A program made the position numbers and the translations under genes. The notes beneath the pieces are model-generated. The model saw nothing but the letters and a program-made list of their open reading frames with translations, was not told where the DNA came from and ran no database searches. Shown in pieces: positions 33,271 to 44,755 of a stretch of DNA of 64,000 bases (the first letter of the stretch is position 1; every line of letters begins with the position of its first letter). Source of the DNA: Pardosa pseudoannulata (lineage: Eukaryota > Arthropoda > Arachnida > Araneae > Lycosidae); contig CM063506.1 in the NCBI GenBank assembly GCA_032207245.1, positions 12,772,439-12,836,438 on the forward strand. The letters run 5' to 3'.

Positions 33271-34595
33271 ATACAAAATAATCATTAAAAGGCAAATGAG
33301 AAAAAAATAGTTTTCATTTAAGAATTGGTAACTATGAAATGTAAGTAACTTTAATAGAACACGGCTATTTTTCATTTATATAATAGCTTCATTAGATCAA
33401 TCCATTAAATTGATAGTCTATTACTTTTACATTGAATGTATTACTCTTTACTTTTTACTCATCCTTTTATACTTTAATATAACTGAAATTTAGGCTAAAT
33501 AGGAAGAGATGCAACACAGGTCTTCATTCGAGTGTTTTGCTGTTGGCGTCCGAAAAGTAAGCAAAATGGTTGCATAAATACACGCAAAGGTAAAATAATC
33601 ACTAAAGCAACAATAAAAATATTTAAGGGTAAAAAATAAAATTTTCAAAAATTTTAAACTTAGAAGAAATTTGAAAAATGAAAACAGATTTGTAACAAGT
33701 CTTATATCTGAAATAATCTCTGCAAAATAACGAAAAAAAGCGCCAAAATTGTAAAACCCGCTACTGAGAACTTATACTCTAACAATAAGTCTACATCTGG
33801 ACCATTAAATCTATAAATACTATCTCTATAAATAAAAGAGTGTCTGTTTGTATAAATTCATATTTTGTGTACTAGTTTTCCAATTCTTTGGTACTGGCAA
33901 ATGTTCACTGACAAGATTAAACCCTCATCCACCCAATCTATTACGTGGAATGACAATTTGTGCAAGTGAAACTCGAGTGTAACACTACATTTTTTTTTAC
34001 GATTTTTGAAACTTGCTCAAAATTTGCAGAACTAACCGAGGCATATAATACATCTGTTCTGATTTTTCAGGGGAATATAAATATGTGTTCTAATATAAGT
34101 ATAAAATTCAGATTTTTTTTACACCTGCAAGTCCCCTAGTGGGAAAAGCACGTTACCCCCCTCTATCTATATGTATATAGATTATTTTGTATCTCTGTTT
34201 TGTACATCATGATAGTTTAAAAAACAGGGAAAATTGTAACTCGTTGGAGAGAGGAATAAGCTCTGAGACTGACTACTTGAGAATTGAGTTCCCCTTGGCA
34301 AATTTGGCGGAAATATTGGCGATATTTACTAAAACACAAAGGTAATCCACCCAATCATTGTATTTCTTACTTTTTCTGGCGACTTTAATTAATACACAGT
34401 GCGCCATCGTAATAGAATTATATGCTCTTACTTAATTAAAGATAATGACTTGAAAACCGGACATTTATATTTATGGGGAATCAATCCTTTAACAGTTTAC
34501 AAACGCAACAGTTCCAAATTATTAAAAATCAGCCATAGTGAATCATTAATGGTTTGTTATATCTAATTTTTTAAGCATTGCGCACTTTTAATATA
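33271..34595. other. Intergenic, possible second Helitron-like repeat
   Basis: 33815-34180 contains ATAAATAAAAGAGTGTCTG and CCTGCAAGTCCCCTAGTGGG, phrases of interspersed repeats in arthropods, but no CTRR end with a hairpin could be fixed. Confidence 0.3.
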
Positions 34596-35248
34596 TCCCC
34601 TATATAATAATAGCCTAATTTATCTGTACGTCTGTCCTCGATTTTATGAAGTTGTTGGACCTGGAATGGATAGAGGCATCCATAGTTAGCAAAATTCATA
34701 GCGAGTAATGTTTATCTTCTACTAAACTATAGATACGATTCTAAAATAAATTGGTATAAATATGCTTCATATCACAGCGAAAAATACTGCCTTCTTTAAA
34801 CGTTCGAAATCCACCCCTTCCCCTCTTTTCGAGCTTTTAATGCCATTAATTCAACTCCTATTTTCCCCGGTTAAGACCAGGCGATTAAATTTATCAATTT
34901 GTCCCATAATAAATAGGTAAAAATAACATTTTTCTAGCATTATGAAGTCATTCCTTTAGCCATCTCATTGAATCATTTCTTATTTTAAATTATTTAAATT
35001 ATGCCTTATTTTCATACGTTTTATCATTGAACCTTGATATTACGTAAATAATTTTCTTTTATATTTGGCTTAAATAATAGATTAGGTACATATGTGATGA
35101 TTTTAAATTGAATCATCAATTATTTTTTGTTGCAAGATAATTCTCAGCCAAAAAACAAACCATTTTTTTACCTCCTTCATAGAGTACTTTACAATTTTGG
35201 AAAATTAAAAATTTTACTGATCCCGTCATATGACGGGCTATATGCTAG
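34596..35248 (+). mobile_element. Non-autonomous Helitron, full length
   Basis: Starts TCCCCTATATAATAATAGCC and ends with the hairpin CCCGTCATATGACGGG, a short spacer and CTAG. It sits between A (34595) and T (35249), the Helitron target. The 653 bp have no Rep/helicase coding. Similar copies lie at 7332, 45964 and 50583 on the opposite strand. Confidence 0.85.
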
Positions 35249-35649
35249 TAAGAAAAGAGTTACACAAGGAAAGTTGGATGTAAATATCATATAAATTATA
35301 ATATCGATACAGATTGTTTAGATACGAGATTGGGAGAAAATGTTAGGCAACCATACTTAAACCATTATCGCCAAATTGGCAGGGGAACTTAGCTCTTTAG
35401 TCAAGCCATAAACTCTTTATCCCGCCTCTTGCTTCACCACTTATATATGGTTTAAAAGATTAGTTTTTCGTTAAGGTGGCATCAAAGTACTTTTTCTAAG
35501 GCTGCAGTCTGATAGGATTTCTATAAATATTCGCGAAGGTTTTGCAGTTATGTAGACAGTTAAGAACTATTGCATTTGTTTTTCATCCCACTCGGACGTG
35601 CTTTTCTTCTGCTCTTGATTTCTTGTTGCTCTTAGTTTTCGGCATTCAA

Positions 35650-36815
35650 TGAGTGGCGGGAGCAGCACTCTGAGTATATCTGTTCAAACTGAGAAAATCG
35701 TCTCCCTTAATAAATTCTCTTCCCTTAAAGAAAAAACTCTCTCAGAAAACCCTGTTCAAACTTCTGCCCCTAATCCACTTCAAGCCCAAAATTAAGCAAA
35801 TTACAATCATCAAAACTGAAAATTAACGTCACTTTCTCAATGAAATTGCTGGAAAAAATAAGTGAAAATTCCATGCTAGGGTTGGAGGTGAATTTATTCG
35901 TCTCGAGCCCAAATTTGAAGATGATCACAAAGCCATCTCTCAATTTATTATTCAGAATAAGATTGAAGGCTATATCCTTCCTACTGGCATTGTTAGGCTC
36001 CTAAAAATCATGATCCACGATCTTCCCAGTTATATATCAGTGGAATAAATTAAAAGTGAGCTCACCAGTGTAAACTTCTCCGTGTTCAAAATTTCTCAAC
36101 TTATTAAGCAAAAAACTCCCCTCCTTAAGTCACTTTTTCAAGTCCAATTCTTTCCTAATGACCTAACCAAAAAATGTTTTGAACTTGATTCTTTTGTTCA
36201 GATTAAAATTTCCATAGAACGCTACAAGGCTACCATTAAGACTCAGCAGTGTCATAACTGCCAGCATTTTCATCACCATTCGGTAACTTCCTTATGAGGC
36301 GAGGTTGCGTCAAAAGCGCATATTTTCACAACACCAAAAATTGTCCTCGGGGAACGGGGAAAATTGAGTCCCCCACTTGCTGCAACTGCAGTGTCTCTCA
36401 CCCCGCTAGCTACCAAGAGTGTCCGAAGTTCCCTAAGCCTAAAACAGCTACTCGGGAAATCATTGCTGCCGTTCCTAAGCCTCTTACGAAATCATTTGCT
36501 CAGGCGCTATCGAAGAACAGGACCTCAGCATTAGTTTCTCACCCTTCTCAGACCACTTCTATAGCAACCTCTCAGGCCCTTAATCATTCTGAAACTAATT
36601 TGTTCACCCATTCCTCACATCAATTAGGAGAAATCGCTAGCGTACTTAATGAGATAAAAAAAATTTTTAGGAATCAAGTACTCCGACGAAATCCTCACTC
36701 AACTTAATAAAATTAAATCTATCAGGGTTAGGGCTAAGATCTCTGAAGAACGCATGCTAGCGTTCTTTTCGGGTCTTATCCAGGCCCCCTTCACTGGCAC
36801 TTAATAGCTTCTTTA
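35650..36815 (+). mobile_element. Jockey-type LINE ORF1 (gag-like) relic with zinc knuckles
   Basis: A degenerate nucleic-acid-binding ORF1 of a non-LTR retrotransposon. It probably begins near MSGGSSTLSISVQ (35650). The middle shows EFIRLEPKFEDDHKAISQF, ELDSFVQIKISIERYKATIK, then CHNCQHF and CCNCSVSHPASYQECPKF, which are CCHC knuckles as in the pre-C2HC gag family. The end reads ILTQLNKIKSIRVRAKISEE. Frameshifts near 36290 and 36670 and several stops break it. ORF2 is not recognised downstream. Confidence 0.75.
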
Positions 36816-38314
36816 CAAGGTTTCTTACAGCCCTTGCATTATATTTCAATGGCGTCAATGCTTGTTTTCACTTGTTCCTTTCTTTTTGTGTTTTGTCTTT
36901 ACTCTTAAAAAAATAAAAAATAAACCAAAAAATGTTTAAAACTTTCAAAAATTGTAAGAAAAAAACTTTTAAATTTTTAAAATTCTAGCCAAACATTATT
37001 CTTTTGTATTTTTCCCTATCTCTTCTGCATTGTAATTTCATTGGTTTACTCCTAGAATTCCTTGAAATTCTGTTGGTCGAATCTGTGAATTCTGATTGTC
37101 TCTCCCAGTTTCGGGGGAAACTCTCAGATTCAGAGAAGTATAATTTGTCTTATCGCTACTGAGTTCGGATGTCCCTGGCCACAAAAATTTATTGTTTTCT
37201 ACCCTCTAAACTTTTTACTCTCTAGTTTTTTTTTGTGTCATGTACTCTCACTTCCCCTCTACTTTATTTTTTTCTCATTTTAGTTGTTTTATTTTCTTCT
37301 CGTTGTCATTTTCATGCCTTCTGTTAGAAATATCTGGATTAGAGGGCTCGGCCCATAGAATCCAGTTGTACCATCATCTTCAAGGTCTTGAAAGTCAGTC
37401 ATGTAGCTATTCGTTTATGTCTTTCAGAGAGGTATTTATCCTATTGTAAAATATCTTACAGTAAAGAAGAGATTACTGATGTACAAAGGCAACCCAAAGA
37501 AGGTGTCGTTAGACATTTCATGCTTTTTTTGCTGCAAGAATCTTTTTCCATCTCAGATTTGAAAGGGAGATCCCATAGCAACAATCATCATCTAGTACCG
37601 ATGAACGTAAGGGAACTACTGTGCAAACTATTGATAGCCAGGATTTTCCCTCTTTTGGCCCTGATCGCAATTTTAGTTAGCGGCAATTAGTGCCTTACGG
37701 TTCCTTGACTTACCGGAGGGACTTGTCATTTGGAGTTTTTTGGGAGACTGCGTTTATTGCTTTCTCCTGAGTAGTTCCTCTTCTCGAATTTTCCTACAAC
37801 ATTCCTTTTATCATATTTCGGGAGCTAAGGTCGCTTTTTTTTGTGAAAATAAAACTAGTCAACGGATCCTATTGTGCTGTTGATTTTTACAAGGTAAGGA
37901 GATTTTACTCATTTTATGGATAATTTAATATGGTCTAAAACCGATTTTTCTAGCCAGTTGTGTTCTTAAACTTATATTTATGAAAATTGAACTTGGACTC
38001 TCATCTGGGACATTATTTTTAAAACGACACGGCAGTATCCATGCCACAGAGGAACCGCACCATCCAGCGATATTTCCTTTGAGAAATTAATGGGAGGTTT
38101 ACTCGAGTATGTATAAAAAAGAAAAAATGACAATGAGAATATAAATGGAAAAGCAATAAATGACACGGAGACATTTTGCGTGAATAAATTTATTTTGTTG
38201 TCCACAGACGAAAACACACAAACAGCATGTACACAGCAATTAATGAAATGAAAGGAGAATAAATAAAAGTGCAACGCAGTACTTGGAAGACGCGGTAGAA
38301 CCATTTCAGAGCAC
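36816..38314. other. Region after the LINE gag relic
   Basis: CT-rich, with several chance frames (37240-37690 and 37978-38304). It may include degraded LINE sequence between ORF1 and ORF2. No motif is identifiable. Confidence 0.35.
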
Positions 38315-38378
38315 CCCGGCCAATCACTCCATTCGACTTCTAGTCGTATTAGGAGGGTCGGTGTTCCAACCTCAGTGA
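38315..38378 (+). repeat. Possible tRNA-Arg-like head of a repeat
   Basis: GGCCAATCACTCCATT, a small hairpin around CGACTTCTAGTCG and a T-arm-like GGTGTTCCAACC occur in tRNA order, immediately before a block that is repeated at 42047. It may be the head of an old SINE. Confidence 0.3.
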
Positions 38379-38690
38379 TCGAGCCACACTTTACAACTAT
38401 ACCTGATTCTAGTTATACGTTCCGAGGGAGTTGCAGATTAATTCAGTTCAATAATTTTATCACACTAATATCAGAGGGTCTTTTAAACTATGATAATATC
38501 TTTGAAAGTAATTAATGTAAGATATATATTTTAAATGCAATGAACTGAGAGAAAATCTATTTTTTTCAGTAGAAATTGATTTAACTGTATCGATAACTAT
38601 CAAAAGATAATGTAAAGAGAATCCCAAATTCTCCAGAGTCGCGGCAGTAGGGTATTTCTTGCTTTGACTATTTTATGAGTATTTAAAATT
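38370..38690 (+). repeat. Duplicated block A, copy 1
   Basis: From GTGATCGAGCCACACTTTAC through AACTATACCTGATTCTAG to CGGCAGTAGGGTATT, it aligns with 42047-42350 with moderate divergence and small indels. A tRNA-like piece precedes only this copy. Confidence 0.7.
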
Positions 38691-40222
38691 TCTCGAACTG
38701 ACTTCTTCAACTCACCAGCGGATTGTATACATACGTACATACACACACATTTATATATTTATATATAAAAATAAATAGTATATATGTAAAATATATGTAT
38801 GCACATTCTCATGCAAACTTTAAAATTGGAACTAGATGTATGTAAACTGAAATAAGCACGCTCTGAAGAGCTAGGGATGGTTGCAAGAGCTTTGTCCCAG
38901 CAAAGCCTCAAGATGGACTGAGTAATTGTCCCTGAATACGATGCCTGCGTAATATATTATTGCTTGGATATATATCTATATATATATGCATACTCTCCGT
39001 CGAACACTCGATAATGATCCTAAAACTGTCAATGAGAGAGAAAACTGCGCGCGTAAAGGATCGCATATGGGAGGAGGGGAACTTTGTTCCCAGCGCCAAG
39101 GACAACGTGAGCTATTGCGAAGTCCTTAATATTTTGAGGGTTCAGGATATTAGTTGTTGGCCAATCTGATCTCCATGGGTTCTCTCTTAGTGTCTGAATA
39201 TTTAAATGATGTTTTTTTCATAGGTTGGTAATGAAAAAAATGTTCCAACCCGTGACTAAATGCTTTTGGCTTCACGATTTGCACGTTTAAGGTTTTGGCC
39301 AAGAGGATGGAAAGGAGAACAGATGGTATATTATCCCACAACTTAGACAATTATGTAGAGATTATCTCTGGTCCATAATATTTAGCACATATAAATTAAA
39401 TTATGTGCTGATAGACAAGCGTTTTACCACAGTTTGTACATGCGATAGATTTTAAAGCGCTTAATGTCATTTATATGATCTAAAATTAGCTTCAGCCATT
39501 TTAATTAGGTGCAGGAAGCATTAGACTGGTACAAAAAATTCCTTTTTGCTTTCCAGGAGAAATGATTCTCAACAAAACATATCCCAACCAACCTGAAAAC
39601 CTAAATACGTAAAAAACAAAACAAAAACTTACGTAATATTTAAATATATAACTATTAAAGGCCAAGAAGGTTCTTGCCGTGAAAACAGTCTCTAAAACAG
39701 GTTCACCAAGTCAAAATAAACAAATTTTCGGAGAATATCTATTTTTTTTCCCACGTGGGTTCGTTTCAGCAGCAGATTTGGTTAAAGAAAAAGCCTATTG
39801 TGTTATCAATTAATAGGAAGTTGTTAACTGATGTTCCTCTCGTAGTGTGTAGCGAAAATATAGCAAAGGATTTTCTCATAGGAATCATTACTTTGAATGA
39901 TTAATCAGAAAGAAAGAAGAAGAAAGAAATGGTAGGAAATAAAGCTCAACATTAAATAACACAAAATTCTGACAATGTTCCAAAGATTAAGAGAGAAAAG
40001 CTTTGCAATTTAAGCAAGGCACTACAAAATGCAAGGCTATCAACGAAACGCCCGGGAAAGTCTACGTTCCGAAAATTGAGCGATTTTGATTCGCACAGAG
40101 TATTTTTACAAAGATATGTCACAAGAGGCGAAAAAAAGTCTGTTTTTCCATGTTTTTCTCAACCTTCTTGGCCGGACTTGGATGGATCACGGTAGCGGGT
40201 ACCTCTTCTAGCATTCATCTCC
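38691..40222. other. 3' flank of the secreted-protein gene
   Basis: The 40100-40222 part is the probable 3' UTR. A TATA/CATA repeat lies near 38725-38800. Overlapping frames at 38908-39350 are not protein-like. Confidence 0.4.
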
Positions 40223-40224
40223 TC

Positions 40225-40333
40225 AGCACTTGAAAAGTTTCTTGCATTTTCCTATTTCCGTTGAGAGGGCACCAGCTTTGAAGACGTTCATCTTGGGTCG
40301 CATGTGTTTTGGAAGAAGTTTTTCAAGAACGCT
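40225..40333 (-). CDS. Secreted repetitive protein, terminal exon with an apparent frameshift
   Basis: The acceptor TTTCTTTTACAG ends at 40334. The exon enters with one base completing a Leu codon and reads VLEK in the expected frame. After an A7 run (T7 at 40319-40325 on the + strand), the continuation that looks like the family's tail (LLPKHMRPKMNVFKAGAL, then two Cys near the end) is in a different frame and ends at the TGA 40223-40225. The assembled frame instead stops at 40288-40290. A one-base error or real indel in the A run explains this. The exon was found by splice phase and is too short for simple ORF detection. Confidence 0.6.
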
Positions 40334-43300
40334 GTAAAAGAAATTGTTATTATGATCATAGAACTATCATTTGAAACCTTTGTTTTTATATGAATATAAC
40401 CCCTTTCGCAAATTATAGCCGTTTTCTCGATTATAAAGCTACTTGTGAATAACAAACGAGTTTTTCTTTAAATTTTATTCATCACTGTTGATGGTGTTCT
40501 GCATCAGTACATAGAATACAATTACTCCTGAGAGTTCACTCGTCAGGGAGTGAAGGAATTTTTCGGGATATTTAAAGCATAAAGAGTAGTGAAAATGAAA
40601 CGAAATAAAGGATTTACAATTTTATTGAGGAACTAATAATAAGAAAAACATTAAAATTTTCAAATTAGTTAAAAATAACCTTTTTTGATTATCTGCAACT
40701 AGCATAAAAGCTTGACACTGTGACAACAATTGAAGTGTGAGATACAAAATCGAAAGTTTAACTTAGTTTTATTCATTTCACAAGGCAGCAAAGATTTAAT
40801 AGATTTCAGACTTTAAATAAAAACTAGACCGCTCATCATTTTAATGCACTTTTGAATAGAAAGAGATACTTTCTGTAGCTTTGTTAAAAAACATTAAAAT
40901 TGTAAAGCATATATTAGTTTTCTTAATTACAGTTTTTCAATAAAAGTGAGAATAATAAAGTATAATTCGTACTAATCTTTGCACCAAATTCTTATCTCTT
41001 TTTATAGTTTAGAATTCTGATAATACTTTATATTATTGGTATTAATTTTGTTTTGGGTTAATTCAAACTAACTTTAGATTTAGGATTCATATCATATTCA
41101 ATAAATGAAAGAAATATAACTTGATTAATAAATAAAATTAATTATATTAAAATTTTTCTTGGTTAAAAATATTCTGTGCTTTAAATCAATGATACAAATG
41201 ATACATTGTCTACAAATAAGTATTTGGACACCTATGCAAATGACGATATCTGTGGTACTGAGGTATGTCACGGCTTCCGCTGGTATACATCATGTAGGAA
41301 ACAGCATCGGCATTAGTCGCATGCAAGATGCCGCGCAGTTCGGAGCTCTCTGATTTCGAGAAAGGTATAATTATCGGGTATCACAAATGTGGCTGATCCT
41401 TGGTCCTCATTCATGGTAAGCTCAACGCCGATGCCTACTGCACTATTCTGGATGACAATGTGCTGCCTACGTTGTGGCAGGTTTACGGATTGGACCCCTG
41501 TTACTTTCAGGACGATAATGCCAGTTGTCATGTTTCGAGGTTAACCAAGGCTTGGTATGGTGCCAATGGAGTTCATCGAATGGACTGGCTTGCCCAGAGC
41601 CCAGACCTGAACCCTATCTAGAACCTCTGGGACGAGTTGGATCGCCGAATTAAGGGGTGCACTACCCGTCCAAAATCAGTGAAGGATGTCTACTCCAAGC
41701 CGAGTGGAAGACAATACCACTAGCTGTAATACAAAGACTTGTGGAAAGTATGCCCCGGAGGGTTCACGCTGTAATTGCCTCTCGTGGAGGCTCTACCAAC
41801 TATTGATTTTGAATAAAGTTAGTTTTTCTTTTCTATCACAGGTGTCCAAATACTTACTGGTAGACTGTGTATAATCACTAAAGATGTAGTGTTTCATAAT
41901 TTAGACTAAATTTTTACCTAAAGTAAATTTTTAAGATATAGTAGCTGAAGTTTAGAACAATCCCTCTCTTTCATTTAAACGGATTCTATCTGTTCATTGT
42001 ATATTTTTTATATTTGTATTTGTAAGTCCTATTTTCTTATTATAGTGATCGAGACACACCTTACAACTATACCTGATTCTAGTCATACGTTCCGAGAGAT
42101 GCAGATTACACAAAATTAATCCATTTTATCACACTAATATCAAGGAATTTTTTAAACAATGATCATATCTTTGAAAACTATTAAAATATATGTTAAATGC
42201 AGTCAAATGAGATAATATCTAATTGCTTTTAGCAGAAATTGACTTAACTGTTTCGATAACTATCAAAAGACAAATTAAAGGCATACGGAATTTTACGAAC
42301 TGACGGCAGTAGGGGATTCTTTTTCTTTGACTGTTTTTGCTACTTCTATAATGTGAGATTCATTTACTTAGGTATTGAAAATGTGACAACTTAAGAGAAT
42401 CATGCTGCCAAGTTTTTGGTTATGGAATAAAACTGTACGGAAGTGAAACTAATTTACTCACAGCACAACAGCTCCTTTTCCCTTGACGTCACTGACGGCG
42501 GTTCCAAATTCACAGATGATCCTGTTCATGCATTCTTCCTTTTCGACGGCAGTTCTGTAGAGAGAGTAGTATTTCTCGAGTTTATCCTTGTATTCGCTGA
42601 TCATAGAAAGTGGGTGCTTCTGGGTGGTGTCAGTTGTGGATCTCTTGGTTCGGCTACCCAAGTTGCTGGTCACGGTGGGGATGAGCATGGTCAATCCAGC
42701 TAGAGCAAGCATGGGCATGATCAGACTGCCCAAGCCATACCTGTAAAAACACAAAATATTTAAACTAGTCAAACACGAGTCTGGAAAAGCATTAGAAACA
42801 TATTGTTCTTTTCAAAAGGTATTTTTTTTCAAGTTTTTATATCTGTGCAAGAATCATCCCTTTTTAAAAGGAATTTTAAAACTGCATAATGGAGAATAAA
42901 TATGGTTGAAATATTAACTGCAACCCAAAAGGGAATTTCTAAAACTGAATTTAATTTTAAACGGTTTTTTTAGGTGCAGAATTCATATCAAATTTCCCTT
43001 TTAGTTTTCTATAGAATTATTTGTTTTTAAAGTAAAGATTGAATTAAGAATTTAAGATAAACTTTTGTAGGTTTTAAGTAGTTACTCTCCTTTTAAATTA
43101 AATTAGTTGGTCAAAGTACATCGGATGAAGACCTTGTAGTGCCAACCTAAGCTCAAAAATAATGTTAGATACTATAATGCAATTTTATTTTTCTAGCTTT
43201 CTCCCTCCCCGTGCTTCTCTCTAATTCTTCATTTAAACTAAAGTTGATTTTTATCTCATTTTTCAACGACAACGTAAAGCTAATCGTGTACTTTTGTGTA

Positions 43301-44748
43301 ATTTTATTTATGACAATCTATGTTAATATTAATACAGATTTTCGGTAAATTAAATGAAGAGCTTTGGATTGCATTAGCATATAGAATATTGTGAATAAGT
43401 AGTTTTATATTTTGAACAAAATTAAAAAAAAAAACTTGAATTTTTGTATTGTTTCTGCATTTAAGTAATGTGTTTAACAAATCCTATAAATGGCAAAATT
43501 TACCATAGACAATTCCCAGCTTTTTAGAAAAGAGTTTACTAAATTTTATCAGAGGAAAAAAGCAATGTTATTCACAGTTAATTTTATGTAGTAGAATAGG
43601 GTTTGGGAAACTAAAACTTAAAAGAGAAATTAAACACCAGTTTAAGAGTTATTATTAAAAAGTTATTCAGAGTGCTTGACTTTTATTTTATTACTATGAG
43701 TGATAGTTTCAAAAAATGACAATAGCAAATATAAATATCTCTTATCTCTTATAAAGATAATTTTTTATATGAGAGTACATTGATAGTCTAAAATCGATTA
43801 CAATTTTATCTTTATCAGGATTAGTATTTGCTTTAAGCAAGAAAATGTTACAATACTTTCTACATCAAACGAATGTTAAGGAAATTATCTTAAAATCTTC
43901 TTAAATGGTAAAAAATCATTCGAGGGAATGGAATTAAGAGGGTACCAATGTAGGAGAATTGAATGAGATAGCACTGAAGGAAAATACCATATCTAAAAGG
44001 GGGAAAAATACCTTCTGTTAGTTTGGCCGTAACCTTGGGGAACTCCGTAGTTAGATGCAGCAGCTGCGTATTGGTTTCCACCGTAGCCGGTAAGTTGGGC
44101 AGCATACTGGGCAAGAGTTGAGGGTTGAGCAGCGTAACTTCCAACAGCGGCGCTTCCTGCAGGGTAGCTTCCTGCTGCATAAGCACTAGCTGGTAAACCT
44201 GCAGCTGCGTATCCTGCTGGTGAAGCACCATAAGCACCAAATGCATTTCCCCCGGTCAAACCTCCTCCAAGAGAGTATCCGTTGGCCAAACCATATTGGC
44301 TTAGTTGGTTAAGAGCTCCAGCATAGGCTGCGTCTTGCGATACATATGCATCACTGGCTTGGGCAGCATGGTAGTTGTTCTGGGTAGAGTCTTGTCCTTC
44401 GTAGGAATTAGAGTTGGCAGGTGCTGTGGCATAGTTATGGGTAGAGGAGCTGGCGTAGGCGTTATCCTGTGCCTTCTCTTGTACAGGGTAATAGTAGTAG
44501 TAGAGATTGCCTTGACCATTCTGCTGGGCCTTGTAGCCAGCACCGGATGCATCGGAGCTGTCAAAAGCAGTGCTACTGTAGCTGGTGGAAGAAGCTGAAG
44601 GGGAGTATACTGGTTGACCTCCATTGTTACCTCCGCCATTGCTGGGGTCCTCTCTCTTTGTACTGGTTGCAGAGGCCCCACTGGAGGCAGGTGCTGCAGC
44701 CTGAGCGGCCACCACCAGAAGTAACAGCGAACACCAAACTGAAATCAT
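40288..44748 (-). CDS. Secreted Ala/Gly/Tyr-rich repetitive protein with a conserved Cys-containing C-terminal domain (3 coding exons)
   Basis: Exons 44748-44012, 42740-42462 and 40333-40288 join in phase (intron phases 2 and 2) into about 353 residues as assembled. Residues 1-19 are a signal peptide (MISVWCSLLLLVVAAQAAA). Residues 20-245 are low-complexity, rich in Ser, Ala, Gly, Tyr, Gln and Asn with a Tyr run, like structural secreted or cuticle-type proteins. Residues 248-270 are hydrophobic (SLIMPMLALAGLTMLIPTV). RTKR at 276-279 is a furin-like site. The end holds a Cys-bearing segment (EECMNRIICEFGTAV) that resembles an arthropod-wide domain of unknown function; I cannot name the family. 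In the last exon an A7 run shifts the frame: the assembled frame stops at 40288, but the other frame carries a family-like, Cys-ending tail to a TGA at 40223-40225. An acceptor at 44754-44755, 5 bases before the ATG, implies an upstream 5' UTR exon. No function can be assigned beyond probable secretion. Confidence 0.78.
41204..41869 (+). mobile_element. Tc1-like DD34E element, internally deleted
   Basis: The ends share AGTATTTGGACACCT as inverted repeats between TA dinucleotides (41202-41203 and 41870-41871). The transposase N-terminus starts at 41328 (MPRSSELSDFEKGIIIG) and hits a stop. After an internal deletion the catalytic region resumes with FQDDNASCHVSRLTKAW and on to SPDLNPI. The next codon, the catalytic Glu of the 34-residue spacing, is TAG at 41619-41621, followed by NLWDELDRRIKG. 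At 666 bp it is under half the usual length. It lies in the last intron of the secreted-protein gene, antisense to it. Confidence 0.88.
42047..42350 (+). repeat. Duplicated block A, copy 2, in an intron of the secreted-protein gene
   Basis: Same order of blocks as 38370-38690, beginning GTGATCGAGACACACCTTAC. It lies about 110 bp downstream (in - strand sense) of exon 2's donor. The two copies bracket the terminal exon of that gene. Confidence 0.7.
42462..42740 (-). CDS. Secreted repetitive protein, coding exon 2
   Basis: The acceptor GTTTTTACAG lies at 42741-42742 and the strong donor CT|GTGAGTAA at 42461. It carries the hydrophobic segment, the RTKR site, a charged linker (SEYKDKLEKYYSLYRTA) and the conserved EECMNRIICEFG block. 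Its incoming phase completes the AG|G arginine codon left by exon 1, which confirms the join. Confidence 0.85.
42741..44011 (-). other. Intron 1 of the secreted-protein gene
   Basis: 1271 bp with consensus donor and acceptor. It holds no recognised repeat. Confidence 0.7.
44012..44748 (-). CDS. Secreted repetitive protein, coding exon 1
   Basis: Encodes the signal peptide and the whole low-complexity region, ending ...GYGQTNR plus two bases. The donor is AAG|GTATTT at 44011-44010. Read-through beyond the donor adds only RYFSPF and a stop, so splicing is needed to reach the conserved C-terminal part. The ATG at 44748 sits right after a good acceptor (TTTTTTCCTTAG|GTGTC), so it is the first ATG of the spliced message. 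Confidence 0.85.
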
Positions 44749-44755
44749 GACACCT

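Noticed and set aside
42443..42703. An 86-codon + strand gene
   Set aside because: Antisense shadow of exon 2 of the secreted-protein gene.
44301..44750. Open frames on the + strand and other frames opposite the secreted-protein exon
   Set aside because: They are shadows of the low-complexity coding sequence; the - strand frame has a signal peptide, splice sites and a continuing exon.
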